A stretch of 5,498 bases of DNA from Synergistaceae bacterium (GTDB lineage Bacteria > Synergistota > Synergistia > Synergistales > Aminobacteriaceae). The stretch is taken from contig JAFSNU010000003.1 of NCBI GenBank assembly GCA_017447325.1, forward strand, positions 1-5,498, read 5' to 3'. The notes below the pieces were generated by a model. The model worked only from the letters and a program-made list of their open reading frames with translations. It was not told where the DNA came from and did not search any database. The position numbers were made by a program, and so were the translations under genes. This document shows, piece after piece, positions 1-5,190 of this stretch (the first letter of the stretch is position 1; the number at the start of each line of letters is the position of its first letter).

Positions 1-247
1 TTAAATTTTTATTATTATTTTTATTATAATTATTTAAATTTAAATCGCGCGGCCAAGGCGTGTAAAGCTCTTGACCGGCAAAAATTTTTGTCCCGGGCTC
101 TTTAACTTTCTTCGCGTCAAGCCTGACCTCGCCCTTTCTTAAAGCTTTCATGATTAAAGACAACGGCAGCTCCGGCCAGATAGATTTAATAGCGTGGTCT
201 ATCCGCCGCCCGTCATGATCTCTATCTAAAATTATTGAGTATCCCAT
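1..247 (-). CDS. RluC/RluD-family 23S rRNA pseudouridine synthase, N-terminal part (cut by left edge)
   Basis: Members of this family convert specific uridines of large-subunit rRNA to pseudouridine. The 82 residues visible begin MGYSIILDRDHDGRRIDHAI and match the N-terminal S4 RNA-binding domain: the GRRID opening (residues 13-17), the PLSLIMKALRKGEVRLDAKKV core (about 28-48) and the GQELYTPW end (about 58-65). The catalytic domain with its RLD aspartate lies beyond the edge. After the S4 domain comes an Asn/Lys-rich linker, DLNLNNYNKNNNKNL (about 68-82), encoded by almost pure A/T. The ATG is the first possible start, because an in-frame TAA directly precedes it. No Shine-Dalgarno sequence is visible; upstream are tandem TTATAAA heptamers. 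The start lies 22 nt after the yhaM stop on the same strand, so co-transcription and perhaps coupled translation are inferred. The family is fairly sure; RluC, RluD or another member cannot be told apart. Confidence 0.8.
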   Translation of the reverse strand, partial: MGYSIILDRDHDGRRIDHAIKSIWPELPLSLIMKALRKGEVRLDAKKVKEPGTKIFAGQELYTPWPRDLNLNNYNKNNNKNL

Positions 248-267
248 TTATAATTTATAATTTATAA
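247..267. repeat. Three tandem perfect 7-bp repeats (TTTATAA) at a start codon
   Basis: The plus strand reads TTTATAA three times without interruption (247-253, 254-260, 261-267). On the minus strand this is TTATAAA x3, and the last base of the last copy is the A of the pseudouridine synthase ATG. The repeat fills nearly the whole gap between that gene and the yhaM stop and takes the place where a ribosome binding site would be expected. It may be simple A/T slippage, or an unstructured leader helping initiation; the latter is inference. Confidence 0.7.
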
Positions 268-269
268 AA

Positions 270-1430
270 TTAAAAATTTAATTTAATCTGCTGAGTGAGC
301 GGAGCATCGTCCGATAATCTTTCGTTTTGCAATTTCTGCAAATCCTGTAAATTCTGCGAACTTTGCTCTGGCTTGCTCTCGTCCTCAGGCTGACGTGACA
401 CGCCGCGCCAAAATCTCCGGTCAAATAACGGCAAGTGTTCTGTGAAATCTTGATTTGAATCAAGTCCGTCAATTTTATTTTTCCAGCAAAATATTTCAAA
501 GTCAGTATTGTCTGCCGCTGAGACTATAATAGCCTCAGGAATTGCGGGCGTGACCGGCGAACCGTACTCGCGCTTGCCGTGATGGCTTAATATAATATGC
601 TCGAGTGCGAGAGCTAAAGTCTCGTCAAAGCGTCCGTTTTCGATCTCTTCGTCCAAAATTTTTGCGAGCTTGTGATAGCCCATTGTGATATGGCCAAGCA
701 CATTGCCCGGCGCAAGCATCCGAGGCACCGGGTCCCATGCGTACGCGTCTATCTTGCCCAAGTCATGCAATAAAGCTCCGGCTATAACTAAATCAGTATT
801 AATATTTAATTTATTATTTAAATAAAATTTTGCGGTGTTAAAAGCGTTCTCAGCGACCGCAAGCGAATGCTCTAAAAGGCCGCCTGAATACGCGTGATGA
901 ACGACCGGCGCGCCCGGGCATGATTTAAAATCTTCCCATAAATTAAATTTATCATCAAAAAATATTTTATTTAATAAAGATTTAACCGGCTCGTTAGTTT
1001 GCGCTAATAAATTTTTAAATCTCGCTTCAAGTTCTTCGTCCGGGATCGGCGAGTGCTGCATGAAGCTCTGCGGCGGATATTTTTTCTGATCTACATAATA
1101 TATATCAGTAAAAGTATATTGCATTTGATCGCGGTACTCGGTGATTTTGCCCTGAAGTCCGACGGTCGAACTCTCGAACTTTAGACCAAGCTCTTTTATA
1201 TTCTCAGGATTAATCGGCACGCGCTGCGCATCTCTTAAATCCCACCAGACCGCGTTGCTCCAAATTTTCCCGTCGAGCTCACCCGTCCCGTCAACGATAA
1301 AAATATCCCAAAAAGTTCTGTCGTTTTTATCTTTGCGCTTGTTTAATCTCGTCACGACGCCTAAAACGTTAAACGACGCGTCAACTCCGAGCTGCCTTAC
1401 TTGTTTAATATTTAAATTTTTATTTGCCAT
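270..1430 (-). CDS. yhaM: YhaM-type 3'-5' exoribonuclease (OB-fold plus HD domain)
   Basis: YhaM enzymes are metal-dependent cytoplasmic exonucleases that trim RNA (and some DNA) from the 3' end. An N-terminal OB-fold (about 15-112) carries the typical stretch DRTFWDIFIVDGTGELDGKIW (37-57). An HD phosphohydrolase domain (about 170-325) has VVHHAYSGGLLEHSL (176-190, metal ligand H188), the signature GALLHDLGKI (218-227, H222-D223), GHITMGYHKL (H247), SHHGKREYGSP (H283, H284) and AAD (D307). All expected metal ligands are present. At 386 aa it is longer than the usual 310-330: there is an insertion around 62-80 in the OB-fold and a Gln/Asp-rich tail from about 345 that looks disordered. The ATG follows GGCGGAG with an 11-nt gap, somewhat long. 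The gene is divergent from cbiK and is followed 22 nt later by a pseudouridine synthase gene, so an RNA-processing operon is plausible. Confidence 0.88.
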   Translation of the reverse strand: MANKNLNIKQVRQLGVDASFNVLGVVTRLNKRKDKNDRTFWDIFIVDGTGELDGKIWSNAVWWDLRDAQRVPINPENIKELGLKFESSTVGLQGKITEYRDQMQYTFTDIYYVDQKKYPPQSFMQHSPIPDEELEARFKNLLAQTNEPVKSLLNKIFFDDKFNLWEDFKSCPGAPVVHHAYSGGLLEHSLAVAENAFNTAKFYLNNKLNINTDLVIAGALLHDLGKIDAYAWDPVPRMLAPGNVLGHITMGYHKLAKILDEEIENGRFDETLALALEHIILSHHGKREYGSPVTPAIPEAIIVSAADNTDFEIFCWKNKIDGLDSNQDFTEHLPLFDRRFWRGVSRQPEDESKPEQSSQNLQDLQKLQNERLSDDAPLTQQIKLNF

Positions 1431-1451
1431 GAAAATTTTTACTCCGCCTTA

Positions 1452-1480
1452 TTGTTTAAACTTGAATTTAATTTTATAAT
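1452..1480 (+). promoter_or_regulatory. Sigma70-type promoter for the cbiK-like gene
   Basis: A TTGTTT -35 (1452-1457) and a perfect TATAAT -10 (1475-1480) are separated by exactly 17 bp. The start of transcription would fall near 1487, giving a leader of about 30 nt that contains the AGGAGG ribosome binding site (1502-1507). No operator repeat or cobalamin riboswitch is visible in this short leader. Confidence 0.6.
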
Positions 1481-1487
1481 TTTAGCA
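1479..1487 (-). promoter_or_regulatory. Probable extended -10 promoter for yhaM
   Basis: The minus strand reads TGCTAAAAT here: a TGn extension followed by TAAAAT, one mismatch from TATAAT. No good -35 is seen 17 bp upstream, where the cbiK Shine-Dalgarno complement lies. It resembles the TGCTATAAT element before rpsD (2505-2513). Its -10 overlaps the cbiK -10 on the other strand by two bases. Moderate support only, since the region is A/T-rich and such matches arise by chance. Confidence 0.4.
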
Positions 1488-1517
1488 TAATTAATTTTAT
1501 TAGGAGGTTGTTTTGTC

Positions 1518-2408
1518 ATGCACAAGTTTTTAAGCTTAGTGTTAGTTATCGCGTTATTGGCAGTCTCGTCGGCGGCTTTCGCTCACGGCGCTGAGAAGGC
1601 TGACAAGGCAGGAATTTTGGTCGTCTCGTTCGGAACGTCAATGCCTCAGGCTCGCAAGGCAATCGATAATCTTGTTAATGCTGCTAAGAATGCTTTTCCT
1701 GAGATTGAAGTGCGTTTAGCTTTTACATCTAACATCATCCGCAATAAGTTAGCACGCGAGCGCGGCGAAATTATCGACACGCCCGTTCAGGCTCTTGCGA
1801 AGATGAACGACGAGGGCTTTACTCACGTTTACGTCATGCCCACGCATATTATCCCCGGCACTGAGTACGACGAGATTAAAAACGTTGTCGAGGCGTTTAA
1901 TTCGCTCAAGGGCAAATACGGCTTTAAGAAATTAGCTTTAGGCTCGCCGTATTTAAATAGCAGCGAAGACTGCGCGACCATGGCGAGAATTTTATTCGCG
2001 AGATTTGCAAATCAGTTAAAGAACAAGAACACCGGCATCGTGTTAATGGGACACGGAACTCCTGAACACATCGCCAACGCTCTTTATAGCTTATTGCAGA
2101 TCGAGCTCGACAAAATTTCCTACGGCAGATTCTTTGTCGGAACTGTCGAGGCCACGCCGCAGATCAGCGAAGTTATTGCGAAGTTAAAGCGCAACAAGAA
2201 AGTGAACAAGCTTGTATTATCTCCGTTCATGATCGTTGCCGGCGACCACGCGAACAACGATTTAGCAGGAGCTGACGACGACGAGTCCTGGCTTAATATC
2301 TTAAAGAAGTCCGGCTACAAAAATATTTCGACTTACTTAGTCGGAATGGGCGAGGACCCGGCAATCGCACGCGGCTTCGTCGAGAAAATTCGTGAAATGA
2401 TGAAGTAA
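1518..2408 (+). CDS. cbiK: Exported CbiK-type sirohydrochlorin (cobalto)chelatase
   Basis: CbiK enzymes insert Co2+ into sirohydrochlorin in the anaerobic cobalamin pathway; relatives can also insert iron. The core fits the family: GILVVSFGTSMPQAR (32-46), HIIPGTEYDEI (110-120), GIVLMGHGTPEH (173-184) with metal-ligand His179, GTVEATPQ with Glu211, and PFMIVAGDHANNDLAG (236-251) with His244. These correspond to the two catalytic histidines of Salmonella CbiK and the His/Glu/His set of the Desulfovibrio enzyme. Residues 1-22 are a classic signal peptide: K3, a hydrophobic run LSLVLVIALLAVSSAA, and a predicted cleavage AFA|HG. Mature length is about 274 residues, a full chelatase. AGGAGG lies 10 nt before the ATG. 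It has its own promoter and terminator and no cobalamin genes beside it, so it is monocistronic. Periplasmic CbiK of Desulfovibrio vulgaris binds haem, so a role in tetrapyrrole or metal handling outside the cytoplasm is possible. The family is sure; the metal and physiological role are not. Confidence 0.88.
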   Translation: MHKFLSLVLVIALLAVSSAAFAHGAEKADKAGILVVSFGTSMPQARKAIDNLVNAAKNAFPEIEVRLAFTSNIIRNKLARERGEIIDTPVQALAKMNDEGFTHVYVMPTHIIPGTEYDEIKNVVEAFNSLKGKYGFKKLALGSPYLNSSEDCATMARILFARFANQLKNKNTGIVLMGHGTPEHIANALYSLLQIELDKISYGRFFVGTVEATPQISEVIAKLKRNKKVNKLVLSPFMIVAGDHANNDLAGADDDESWLNILKKSGYKNISTYLVGMGEDPAIARGFVEKIREMMK

Positions 2409-2446
2409 TTTAAAATTAATTTAATTTAAAATTTAAAAATTTTTAA

Positions 2447-2495
2447 GAGAGCCTTGGGCAAATTTAAAATTGCTCAGGGCTCTTAAATTTTATTT
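2447..2495 (+). terminator. Intrinsic terminator after the cbiK-like gene
   Basis: GAGCCTTGGGCA (2449-2460) pairs with TGCTCAGGGCTC (2471-2482): 12 bp with two G-U wobbles, extendable by two pairs outward, closing a 10-nt A/T loop. A T-rich tail (TTAAATTTTATTT) follows. The T tract is broken by AAA, so efficiency is uncertain, but position and stem are convincing. Confidence 0.75.
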
Positions 2496-2504
2496 AAAAA
2501 ATTA

Positions 2505-2513
2505 TGCTATAAT
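2505..2513 (+). promoter_or_regulatory. Extended -10 promoter for rpsD
   Basis: TGCTATAAT is a TGn extension plus a perfect TATAAT (2508-2513). The -35 position (2485-2490, AAATTT) has no consensus match, as is common for extended -10 promoters. It begins about 10 bp beyond the cbiK terminator tail and gives an rpsD leader of roughly 75 nt. Confidence 0.55.
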
Positions 2514-2524
2514 GCAAAAGATTT

Positions 2525-2548
2525 AAATAAATAAAATTTTATTTATTT
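2525..2548. repeat. Perfect 24-bp A/T palindrome in the rpsD leader
   Basis: AAATAAATAAAA (2525-2536) is followed directly by its exact reverse complement (2537-2548). In RNA it could fold into an A/U hairpin with a few central bases unpaired. S4 represses its own mRNA in several bacteria through leader structure, but nothing here resembles a known S4-binding pseudoknot. It may just reflect the A/T-rich spacer style of this genome. Confidence 0.5.
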
Positions 2549-2594
2549 CTAAAATATTTTATTAAAAATTTTATTAAAGGAGAGTTTAGGTTTT

Positions 2595-3200
2595 ATGGCA
2601 ACAAGAAGAGAGCCGCGTTTCAAGTTATGCCGTCATTTGGGCGTCAACGTGTGCGGTCATCCCAAAGCGCTTAAGCGCGTCGACCCCAAGAAGTCCGCAG
2701 GCGCAGGACGCAGCGGACAGAAAGTATCACAGTACGGACTTCAGCTGTTAGAGAAGCAGAAGATCAAGGCGTACTACGGCATATTTGAACGTCAGTTTGC
2801 ACGTTATTTTGACCTCGCAAAGAAAAGCTCAGAGATGACCGGCGTTGCCTTGCTTAAGTATCTTGAGTGCAGACTTGACAATATTGTTTATCGCAGCGGA
2901 TTTGCGAGATCGATTCGTCAGGCGCGTCAGATGGTGAGCCACGGTCATATCTTAGTCAACGGCAAGAAGCTTGACATCCCGTCATACGGCGTGAAAGTCG
3001 GCGATGTCGTCTCGCTGAAAGAAAATTCCCGCGCTAATACGCACTTCCAGGACAACTTCCAGGGCTTGGTCTCGTTTAACGTCCCGTATATCGAGAAAAA
3101 TAAAGATCAGTTCACGGCGAAGTTAATCCGCGAGCCCATGCGCGACGAGCTGCCGATCGAAGTCAACGAAATACTTGCGGTCGAGTTGTACTCGAAATAA
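2595..3200 (+). CDS. rpsD: 30S ribosomal protein S4
   Basis: S4 is a primary 16S rRNA-binding protein that nucleates 30S assembly and helps maintain decoding accuracy. The core is typical: SQYGLQLLEKQKIKAYYGIFERQF (45-68), an S4 RNA-binding domain (about 92-155) with RLDNIVYRSGFARSIRQARQ (93-112) and GHILVNGKKLDIPSYGV (117-133), and the usual end EVNEILAVELYSK. The length of 201 aa is normal. The N-terminus is unusual: MATRREPRFKLC replaces the usual MARYTGP start. Only C12 of the four zinc cysteines of the Thermus-type protein remains, with a lone C20 nearby, so zinc binding is unlikely and the protein resembles the zinc-free Firmicutes form. The usual PPGQHG motif appears as GAGRSGQ (36-42). 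AAAGGAG precedes the ATG with a 12-nt gap. It stands outside the rpsM-rpsK-rpoA cluster, as in Bacillus and clostridia. Confidence 0.95.
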   Translation: MATRREPRFKLCRHLGVNVCGHPKALKRVDPKKSAGAGRSGQKVSQYGLQLLEKQKIKAYYGIFERQFARYFDLAKKSSEMTGVALLKYLECRLDNIVYRSGFARSIRQARQMVSHGHILVNGKKLDIPSYGVKVGDVVSLKENSRANTHFQDNFQGLVSFNVPYIEKNKDQFTAKLIREPMRDELPIEVNEILAVELYSK

Positions 3201-3218
3201 TTAAAATTTTATTAAGCT

Positions 3219-3242
3219 TTAAGATTTTTAAGATTTAAGATT
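3219..3242. repeat. Short TTAAGATT direct repeats before the riboswitch
   Basis: TAAGAT occurs three times (3220-3225, 3229-3234, 3236-3241) in the 58-nt gap between the rpsD stop and the riboswitch. Each matches TATAAT at four of six positions, so one could be a weak -10, but no -35 fits. Neither a convincing promoter nor a terminator is visible in this gap, so metK may partly depend on read-through from rpsD. Confidence 0.35.
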
Positions 3243-3258
3243 TAAAAATTAGTTAAAA

Positions 3259-3392
3259 CTCTTATCGAGAGAGGTGGAGGGACTGGCCCTGTGAAGCCCG
3301 GCAACCTGTAAAATTAAAAATTTTAATTTAGCAGGTGCCAATACCAGCAGCATTTATTAATTTATTATTAAGTAAACGCTGGATGATGAGAG
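3259..3392 (+). promoter_or_regulatory. SAM-I (S-box) riboswitch aptamer upstream of metK
   Basis: The aptamer binds S-adenosylmethionine and lowers downstream expression when SAM is abundant. P1 pairs CTCTTATC (3259-3266) with GATGAGAG (3385-3392) with one G-U. The highly conserved S-box core follows: GAGAGGTGGAGGGACTGGCC, TGAAGCCCGGCAACC and GGTGCCAATACC. P3 is CCTG/CAGG (3305-3308 with 3332-3335), capped by a 9-bp A/T palindrome (3311-3329). P4 is CCAGC/GCTGG (3344-3348 with 3378-3382) with a 29-nt A/T-rich loop. Both extensions are in variable positions, so the ligand core looks intact. The metK context fits perfectly. Confidence 0.95.
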
Positions 3393-3416
3393 CAAGAGAG
3401 AGAAATTAAAAATTTA

Positions 3417-3468
3417 ACGCTCTTTCCTTGCGTGTAAGTCATGCAGCGAGGCAAGAGCGTTTTTATTT
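3417..3468 (+). terminator. Riboswitch-controlled terminator (expression platform of metK)
   Basis: ACGCTCTTTCCTTGC (3417-3431) pairs with GCGAGGCAAGAGCGT (3446-3460), with one mismatch and one G-U in 15 positions and a 14-nt loop, followed by TTTTTATTT (3460-3468). A competing antiterminator is visible: GCAAG-A-GAGAGA (3392-3403) can pair with TCTTTCCTTGC (3421-3431) with one bulged A and one G-U. It begins at the last base of the P1 3' strand. A second option pairs GAGAGC (3388-3393) with GCTCTT (3419-3424), directly breaking P1. The arrangement predicts transcription attenuation when SAM is bound. Confidence 0.88.
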
Positions 3469-3525
3469 GCGCAAAAATAATTATTTAAAAATTTATTAAA
3501 AAAATTATTTAAAGGAGATTGAAAA

Positions 3526-4725
3526 ATGGCAGATAATTTTATTTTTTCATCTGAATCAGTTACAGAAGGACACCCGGACAAGGTCGCGGATCAAATTTCT
3601 GACGGCGTGCTTGACGCAATTTTAAAGGACGATCCTGAAGGCCGCGTTGCGTGCGAAGTTTTATGCACGACCGGTCTCGTGATGGTCTCGGGCGAGATTA
3701 CGACCAAAACTTACGTTGATATTCCCAAAATCGCGCGTGAGATAGTTCAAGATATCGGCTACACGCGCGCTAAATACGGCTTCGACGGCGAGACTTGCGC
3801 AGTCTTGACGGCTATTGACGAGCAGTCCGGAGATATAGCGCAGGGCGTTGATAACGCAATAGAAGTTAGAGATAAAAAATTAAGCGAAGAAGAGATCGCG
3901 AGGACAGGCGCGGGAGATCAGGGAATGATGTTCGGCTATGCGTGCAACGAGACGAAAGAATTTATGCCCATGCCGATTGCTCTTGCTCATGCGCTTTCAC
4001 GTCAATTAACAAAAGTTCGCAAGGACGGCACGTTAAGTTATTTAAGGCCGGACGGCAAGACGCAGGTCTCGTTAAGATATGAAAATCGCAAGGCCGTTCA
4101 TGCCGACACGATAGTTGTCTCAGCGCAGCATCATCCTGAAGCAAACTTGAAAGATATTCGCGCTGATATAATCGAGCATGTTATTAATCCGATTGTTCCG
4201 GCTTATTTAATGGATTCGGACACGAGAATTTTTGTTAATCCTACAGGAAGATTTGTCAAGGGCGGGCCCATGGCCGACACTGGATTAACCGGCCGCAAGA
4301 TTATCGTTGACACATACGGCGGATGGGTTCCGCACGGCGGCGGAGCATTCAGCGGCAAAGACCCGACGAAGGTTGACAGAAGCGGCGCATACATGACGCG
4401 TTACGCTGCTAAAAATATCGTCGCGGCGGGATTAGCTGACGAGTGCCAGATTCAAGTTGCTTATGCAATAGGTGTTGCCGAGCCGGTGTCGCTTAACGTA
4501 AACACATTCGGCACTGCAAAGATTGAAGAGGCAAAGATCGTTGAATTGCTGCGCGAGTATTTTGATTTCAGACCGGCGGCGATTATTCGCGATTTAGATT
4601 TACGCAAGCCGCAGTATAAAGCTTTAGCAGCTTACGGTCACATGGGACGCATTGACCTGCCTGTGCTGCCCGGCTGGGAAAAGACAGACAGAGCCGAGGC
4701 ATTACGCAAGGCCGCAGGGCTTTAA
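3526..4725 (+). CDS. metK: S-adenosylmethionine synthetase (methionine adenosyltransferase)
   Basis: The enzyme makes SAM from methionine and ATP in the cytoplasm, releasing phosphate and pyrophosphate. All signature segments are present: ESVTEGHPDKVADQISDG (10-27, with catalytic His16 and metal-binding Asp18), the GAGDQGMMFGYA signature (128-139), the flexible-loop region before it (about 95-110), and the phosphate-binding GGGAFSGKDPTKVDRSG (271-287). The length of 399 aa is normal for bacterial MetK and there is no break. AAAGGAG lies 8 nt before the ATG. The gene is preceded by a SAM-I riboswitch and terminator, so the product feeds back on its own transcription. No clear intrinsic terminator follows the stop; a structured palindromic element begins 20 nt downstream and may act there. 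Confidence 0.98.
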   Translation: MADNFIFSSESVTEGHPDKVADQISDGVLDAILKDDPEGRVACEVLCTTGLVMVSGEITTKTYVDIPKIAREIVQDIGYTRAKYGFDGETCAVLTAIDEQSGDIAQGVDNAIEVRDKKLSEEEIARTGAGDQGMMFGYACNETKEFMPMPIALAHALSRQLTKVRKDGTLSYLRPDGKTQVSLRYENRKAVHADTIVVSAQHHPEANLKDIRADIIEHVINPIVPAYLMDSDTRIFVNPTGRFVKGGPMADTGLTGRKIIVDTYGGWVPHGGGAFSGKDPTKVDRSGAYMTRYAAKNIVAAGLADECQIQVAYAIGVAEPVSLNVNTFGTAKIEEAKIVELLREYFDFRPAAIIRDLDLRKPQYKALAAYGHMGRIDLPVLPGWEKTDRAEALRKAAGL

Positions 4726-4745
4726 GCTCAAGAATTAAAAACTAA

Positions 4746-4860
4746 CACCCCTCCGACCTCTGACGAGGCCACCTCCCCTTACAGGAGAGGCAAGATTGTT
4801 AGAGCGGCATACTCTCGTCGCCCCTGCTAAGGGGAGATGTCACGCAGTGACAGAGGGGTG
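4746..4860. repeat. 115-bp nested palindromic REP/MITE-like element
   Basis: The ends are exact inverted repeats, CACCCCTC (4746-4753) and GAGGGGTG (4853-4860). Inside, CTCCCCTTA (4773-4781) pairs perfectly with TAAGGGGAG (4828-4836), extendable to 11 of 12. Between outer and inner arms sit two side hairpins, CCTC-TGAC-GAGG (4757-4768) and GTCAC-GCA-GTGAC (4839-4851). The apical part has GAGAG (4785-4789) against CTCTC (4812-4816). Composition is GC-rich, in sharp contrast to the other intergenic DNA here. Only one copy is in the window, so its dispersed nature is inferred from similarity to palindromic repeats with CACCCCTC-type ends in other bacterial genomes. There is no transposase inside and no clear target duplication. 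Confidence 0.75.
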
Positions 4861-4878
4861 AAAGTCACTAGGCTTGCT

Positions 4879-4887
4879 TGTTATAAT
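4879..4887 (+). promoter_or_regulatory. Probable extended -10 promoter for the DUF1858 gene
   Basis: TGTTATAAT is a TGn extension plus a perfect TATAAT (4882-4887), 18 bp beyond the palindromic element. The -35 position (4859-4864) has no match and would fall on the element's outer edge. A second TATAAT lies at 4905-4910 in the same A/T-rich leader, so the exact start is uncertain. Confidence 0.45.
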
Positions 4888-4941
4888 AAAATAAATTTTA
4901 AAATTATAATTATATTTATAATAAAGAAAGGAATTTTGAAA

Positions 4942-5142
4942 ATGGAGATTACGAAACAGACAACGATGGGCGAGATGCTGAACTATGACATGGGAATAGC
5001 CGGAGTATTAATGAACGCGGGCATGCACTGCGTGGGCTGCCCGAGCTCGATCGGCGAGTCGCTTGAAGAGGCTTGCATGGTTCACGGCCTCGACGCTGAC
5101 GAAGTCTATAGCGATATTCAGTCGTATTTATCTAGTAAATAA
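4942..5142 (+). CDS. DUF1858 protein, hybrid-cluster-protein-associated redox disulfide domain
   Basis: This 66-residue cytoplasmic protein is a single DUF1858 domain: ITKQTTMGEMLNY (3-15), then GIAGVLMNAGMHCVGCPSSI (18-37) with the CxxC pair C30 and C33, then GESLEEACMVHGLDADE (38-54). In the family the CxxC is thought to be a redox disulfide or metal site, and members are often encoded near hybrid cluster protein or Fe-S proteins in anaerobes; the exact function is unknown. The start at 4942 is chosen because AAAGGAA lies 8-9 nt upstream and the family begins just here. The frame stays open back to an ATG at 4837 inside the palindromic element, but that would add 35 unrelated residues. The next gene starts 48 nt downstream without a terminator, so the two probably form an operon. 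Confidence 0.88.
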   Translation: MEITKQTTMGEMLNYDMGIAGVLMNAGMHCVGCPSSIGESLEEACMVHGLDADEVYSDIQSYLSSK

Positions 5143-5190
5143 TTTTAATAATTTAATTAATTTAAAAATTTTTGGAAAGGCGGCGGGCAT

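Noticed and set aside
278..499. 73-aa minus-strand reading frame inside yhaM
   Set aside because: It is out of frame with a full-length, motif-rich YhaM and shows no domain or ribosome binding site of its own.
1255..1479. 74-aa plus-strand reading frame opposite the start of yhaM
   Set aside because: It is antisense to the OB-fold region, has low-complexity composition and runs through the divergent promoter region.
1431..1517. A cobalamin riboswitch or metal operator before the cbiK-like gene
   Set aside because: The gap is only 87 nt of A/T-rich DNA, with no B12-box and no clear inverted repeat.
3962..4394. Two minus-strand reading frames (60 and 63 aa) within metK
   Set aside because: They are shadows of the highly conserved metK coding sequence and have no recognisable protein features.
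4746..4860. A CRISPR repeat or tRNA-like gene in the GC-rich hairpin region
   Set aside because: There is only one unit with no spacers, and the fold lacks tRNA T-loop and anticodon features.
4741..4870. ACTA flanking the palindromic element (4741-4744 and 4867-4870) as a target-site duplication
   Set aside because: The right copy is 6 nt away from the inverted-repeat end, and a 4-bp match in such DNA is expected by chance.
4837..4941. A longer DUF1858 protein starting at the ATG at 4837 with 35 extra residues, including an Ile-rich stretch
   Set aside because: The ATG lies within the palindromic element, the extra residues match nothing in the family, and a good ribosome binding site precedes the ATG at 4942.
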